Source: Legionellales bacterium
GTDB lineage: Bacteria > Pseudomonadota > Gammaproteobacteria > Legionellales > Legionellaceae
DNA: 13,197 bases
Assembly: GCA_003489505.1 (NCBI GenBank)
Contig: DNMA01000179.1
Coordinates: 1-13,197 of the forward strand
Direction of reading: 5' to 3'
The notes under the pieces were generated by a model. It had not been told where the DNA came from. It saw nothing but the letters and a program-made list of their open reading frames with translations, and made no database searches. Of this stretch, positions 12,526 to 13,197 are shown piece after piece (the first letter of the stretch is position 1; every line of letters starts with the position of its first letter). The translations under genes were made by a program, and so were the position numbers.

Positions 12526-13197
12526 ATGAGTCAGGATATTTTATTTGAATTGGGCCTAGAAGAATTACCCAGTGGTTTAGTTGAACCTTTAGCAAAAGAA
12601 TTGTTGCAGCAAGTGCTGGCAGCCTTTGATACTTTCTCTATAAGCTATGAGGCACCATGTTATTATGCAACACCCCGTCGAATTGCATTTTCAATCAAAA
12701 AAGTTTCAGATGAACAAGCTTCGAAAAGCGGCACTCGCCGTGGGCCTGCAAAAGCAGCAGCACACAATGCCGAAGGGCAACCAACGCCGGCATTACTCGG
12801 TTTTGCACGCTCTTGTGGTGTTCCAGTAGATGCTTTAAGACTGGATGAACAAGACAAAGGCGCCTGGTGGGTTTATGACTTTGAAGAAAAAGGAAAAAAA
12901 ACCAAAGAATGGTTGCCTGAGCTTTTACAAGATAGTTTAAATCGATTAAGTATTCCAAAGCCAATGCGTTGGGGTGGGGAAAGTTTTCAATTTGCAAGAC
13001 CTGCACATTGGGCAGTTTTAATGTATGGACAAGAACTCATTCCTGCTCAATTTTTAGGAGTTCATACCCATCAACAAAGCTATGGGCATCGCTTTTTACA
13101 TCCTCAAGCGCTTAATATCAGCTCCATCGATGCTTATGAGAATCTATTGCTGGAGGCAAAAGTCATTGCAGACTTTTCTAAGCGCTCAGAATCGATT
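12526..13197 (+). CDS. glyS: Glycyl-tRNA synthetase beta subunit, 3' end outside window
   Basis: The first 224 codons of the beta subunit (full length about 690 residues), open without interruption to the right edge. The beta subunit binds tRNA-Gly and is needed for charging together with GlyQ. Matches to E. coli GlyS include the opening ILFELGLEELPSG, YYATPRRIAF, RRGPAKAAAHNAEGQPTPAL, ARSCGVPVD, IPKPMRWGG, FARPAHWAVLMYG, SYGHRFLHP and KVIADFSKR. It begins 3 nt after the glyQ stop codon, the usual gene order. No frameshift or missing block is visible in the part present. Long open frames on the opposite strand here are shadows. Confidence 0.96.
   Translation, partial: MSQDILFELGLEELPSGLVEPLAKELLQQVLAAFDTFSISYEAPCYYATPRRIAFSIKKVSDEQASKSGTRRGPAKAAAHNAEGQPTPALLGFARSCGVPVDALRLDEQDKGAWWVYDFEEKGKKTKEWLPELLQDSLNRLSIPKPMRWGGESFQFARPAHWAVLMYGQELIPAQFLGVHTHQQSYGHRFLHPQALNISSIDAYENLLLEAKVIADFSKRSESI

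Noticed and set aside
12695-13006. 103-codon minus-strand ORF antisense to glyS, plus shorter ones around it
   Set aside because: glyS is unmistakable on the plus strand; these frames show no start signals and low-complexity composition.
1-13197. CRISPR arrays, insertion sequences, toxin-antitoxin pairs or phage genes
   Set aside because: No regularly spaced repeats, transposase motifs or terminal inverted repeats were seen, and no gene pair looks like a toxin-antitoxin module.

Overview
The window reads as a chromosomal segment of an AT-rich gammaproteobacterium. BamD, RdgC, RlmI, HemL, a two-subunit glycyl-tRNA synthetase (GlyQ/GlyS) and a type IV prepilin peptidase all have gammaproteobacterial character. 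A Com1/ScsC-like DsbA protein, a Sel1-like protein, a DUF333-like exported protein and many small exported orphans point to Legionellales (Coxiella, Legionella, Berkiella or Aquicella relatives). That placement is inference from gene content and was not tested by a search. There is no insertion sequence, integrase, phage module or CRISPR array. This is mostly ordinary core genome with a poorly characterised stretch in the middle.

Layout. Positions 1-886 (+): the end of a small membrane protein gene, then a Sel1-like protein gene. Positions 843-1875 (-): a small exported protein overlapping the start of prepilin peptidase PilD, whose 3' end overlaps the Sel1 gene tail to tail. Positions 2069-2156 (+): tRNA-Ser(UGA). 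Positions 2192-2449 (-): a small cysteine-rich exported protein with an unusual start region. Positions 2629-3448 (+): bamD with a strong terminator. Positions 3447-4331 (-): rdgC. Positions 4479-4991 (-): an exported protein made of two DUF333-like halves, divergent from a 67-residue exported protein (5117-5320, +). Positions 5304-5951 (-): an unknown single-pass membrane protein. It is divergent from a 64-residue FlgM-like protein (6047-6241, +), which is followed by an unknown three-helix membrane protein (6308-6826, +).

Positions 6864-9352 (-): a compact operon of rlmI, an isochorismatase-like hydrolase and an HSD10-like short-chain dehydrogenase. Positions 9460-13197 (+): hemL, then a tight com1-like/glyQ/glyS run with 3-nt gaps; glyS runs off the window.

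The recognised genes serve envelope assembly (BamD, the Com1-like thiol protein, PilD), translation (tRNA-Ser, GlyQS, RlmI), tetrapyrrole synthesis (HemL) and recombination control (RdgC). The observations most worth pursuing are the stand-alone FlgM-like mini-protein at 6047-6241, the two superimposed divergent promoters in front of it (5984-6017), the duplicated DUF333-like protein, and the upstream mini-ORF and hairpin that share the start codon of the cysteine-rich protein. No clearly new multi-gene system can be demonstrated from sequence alone.
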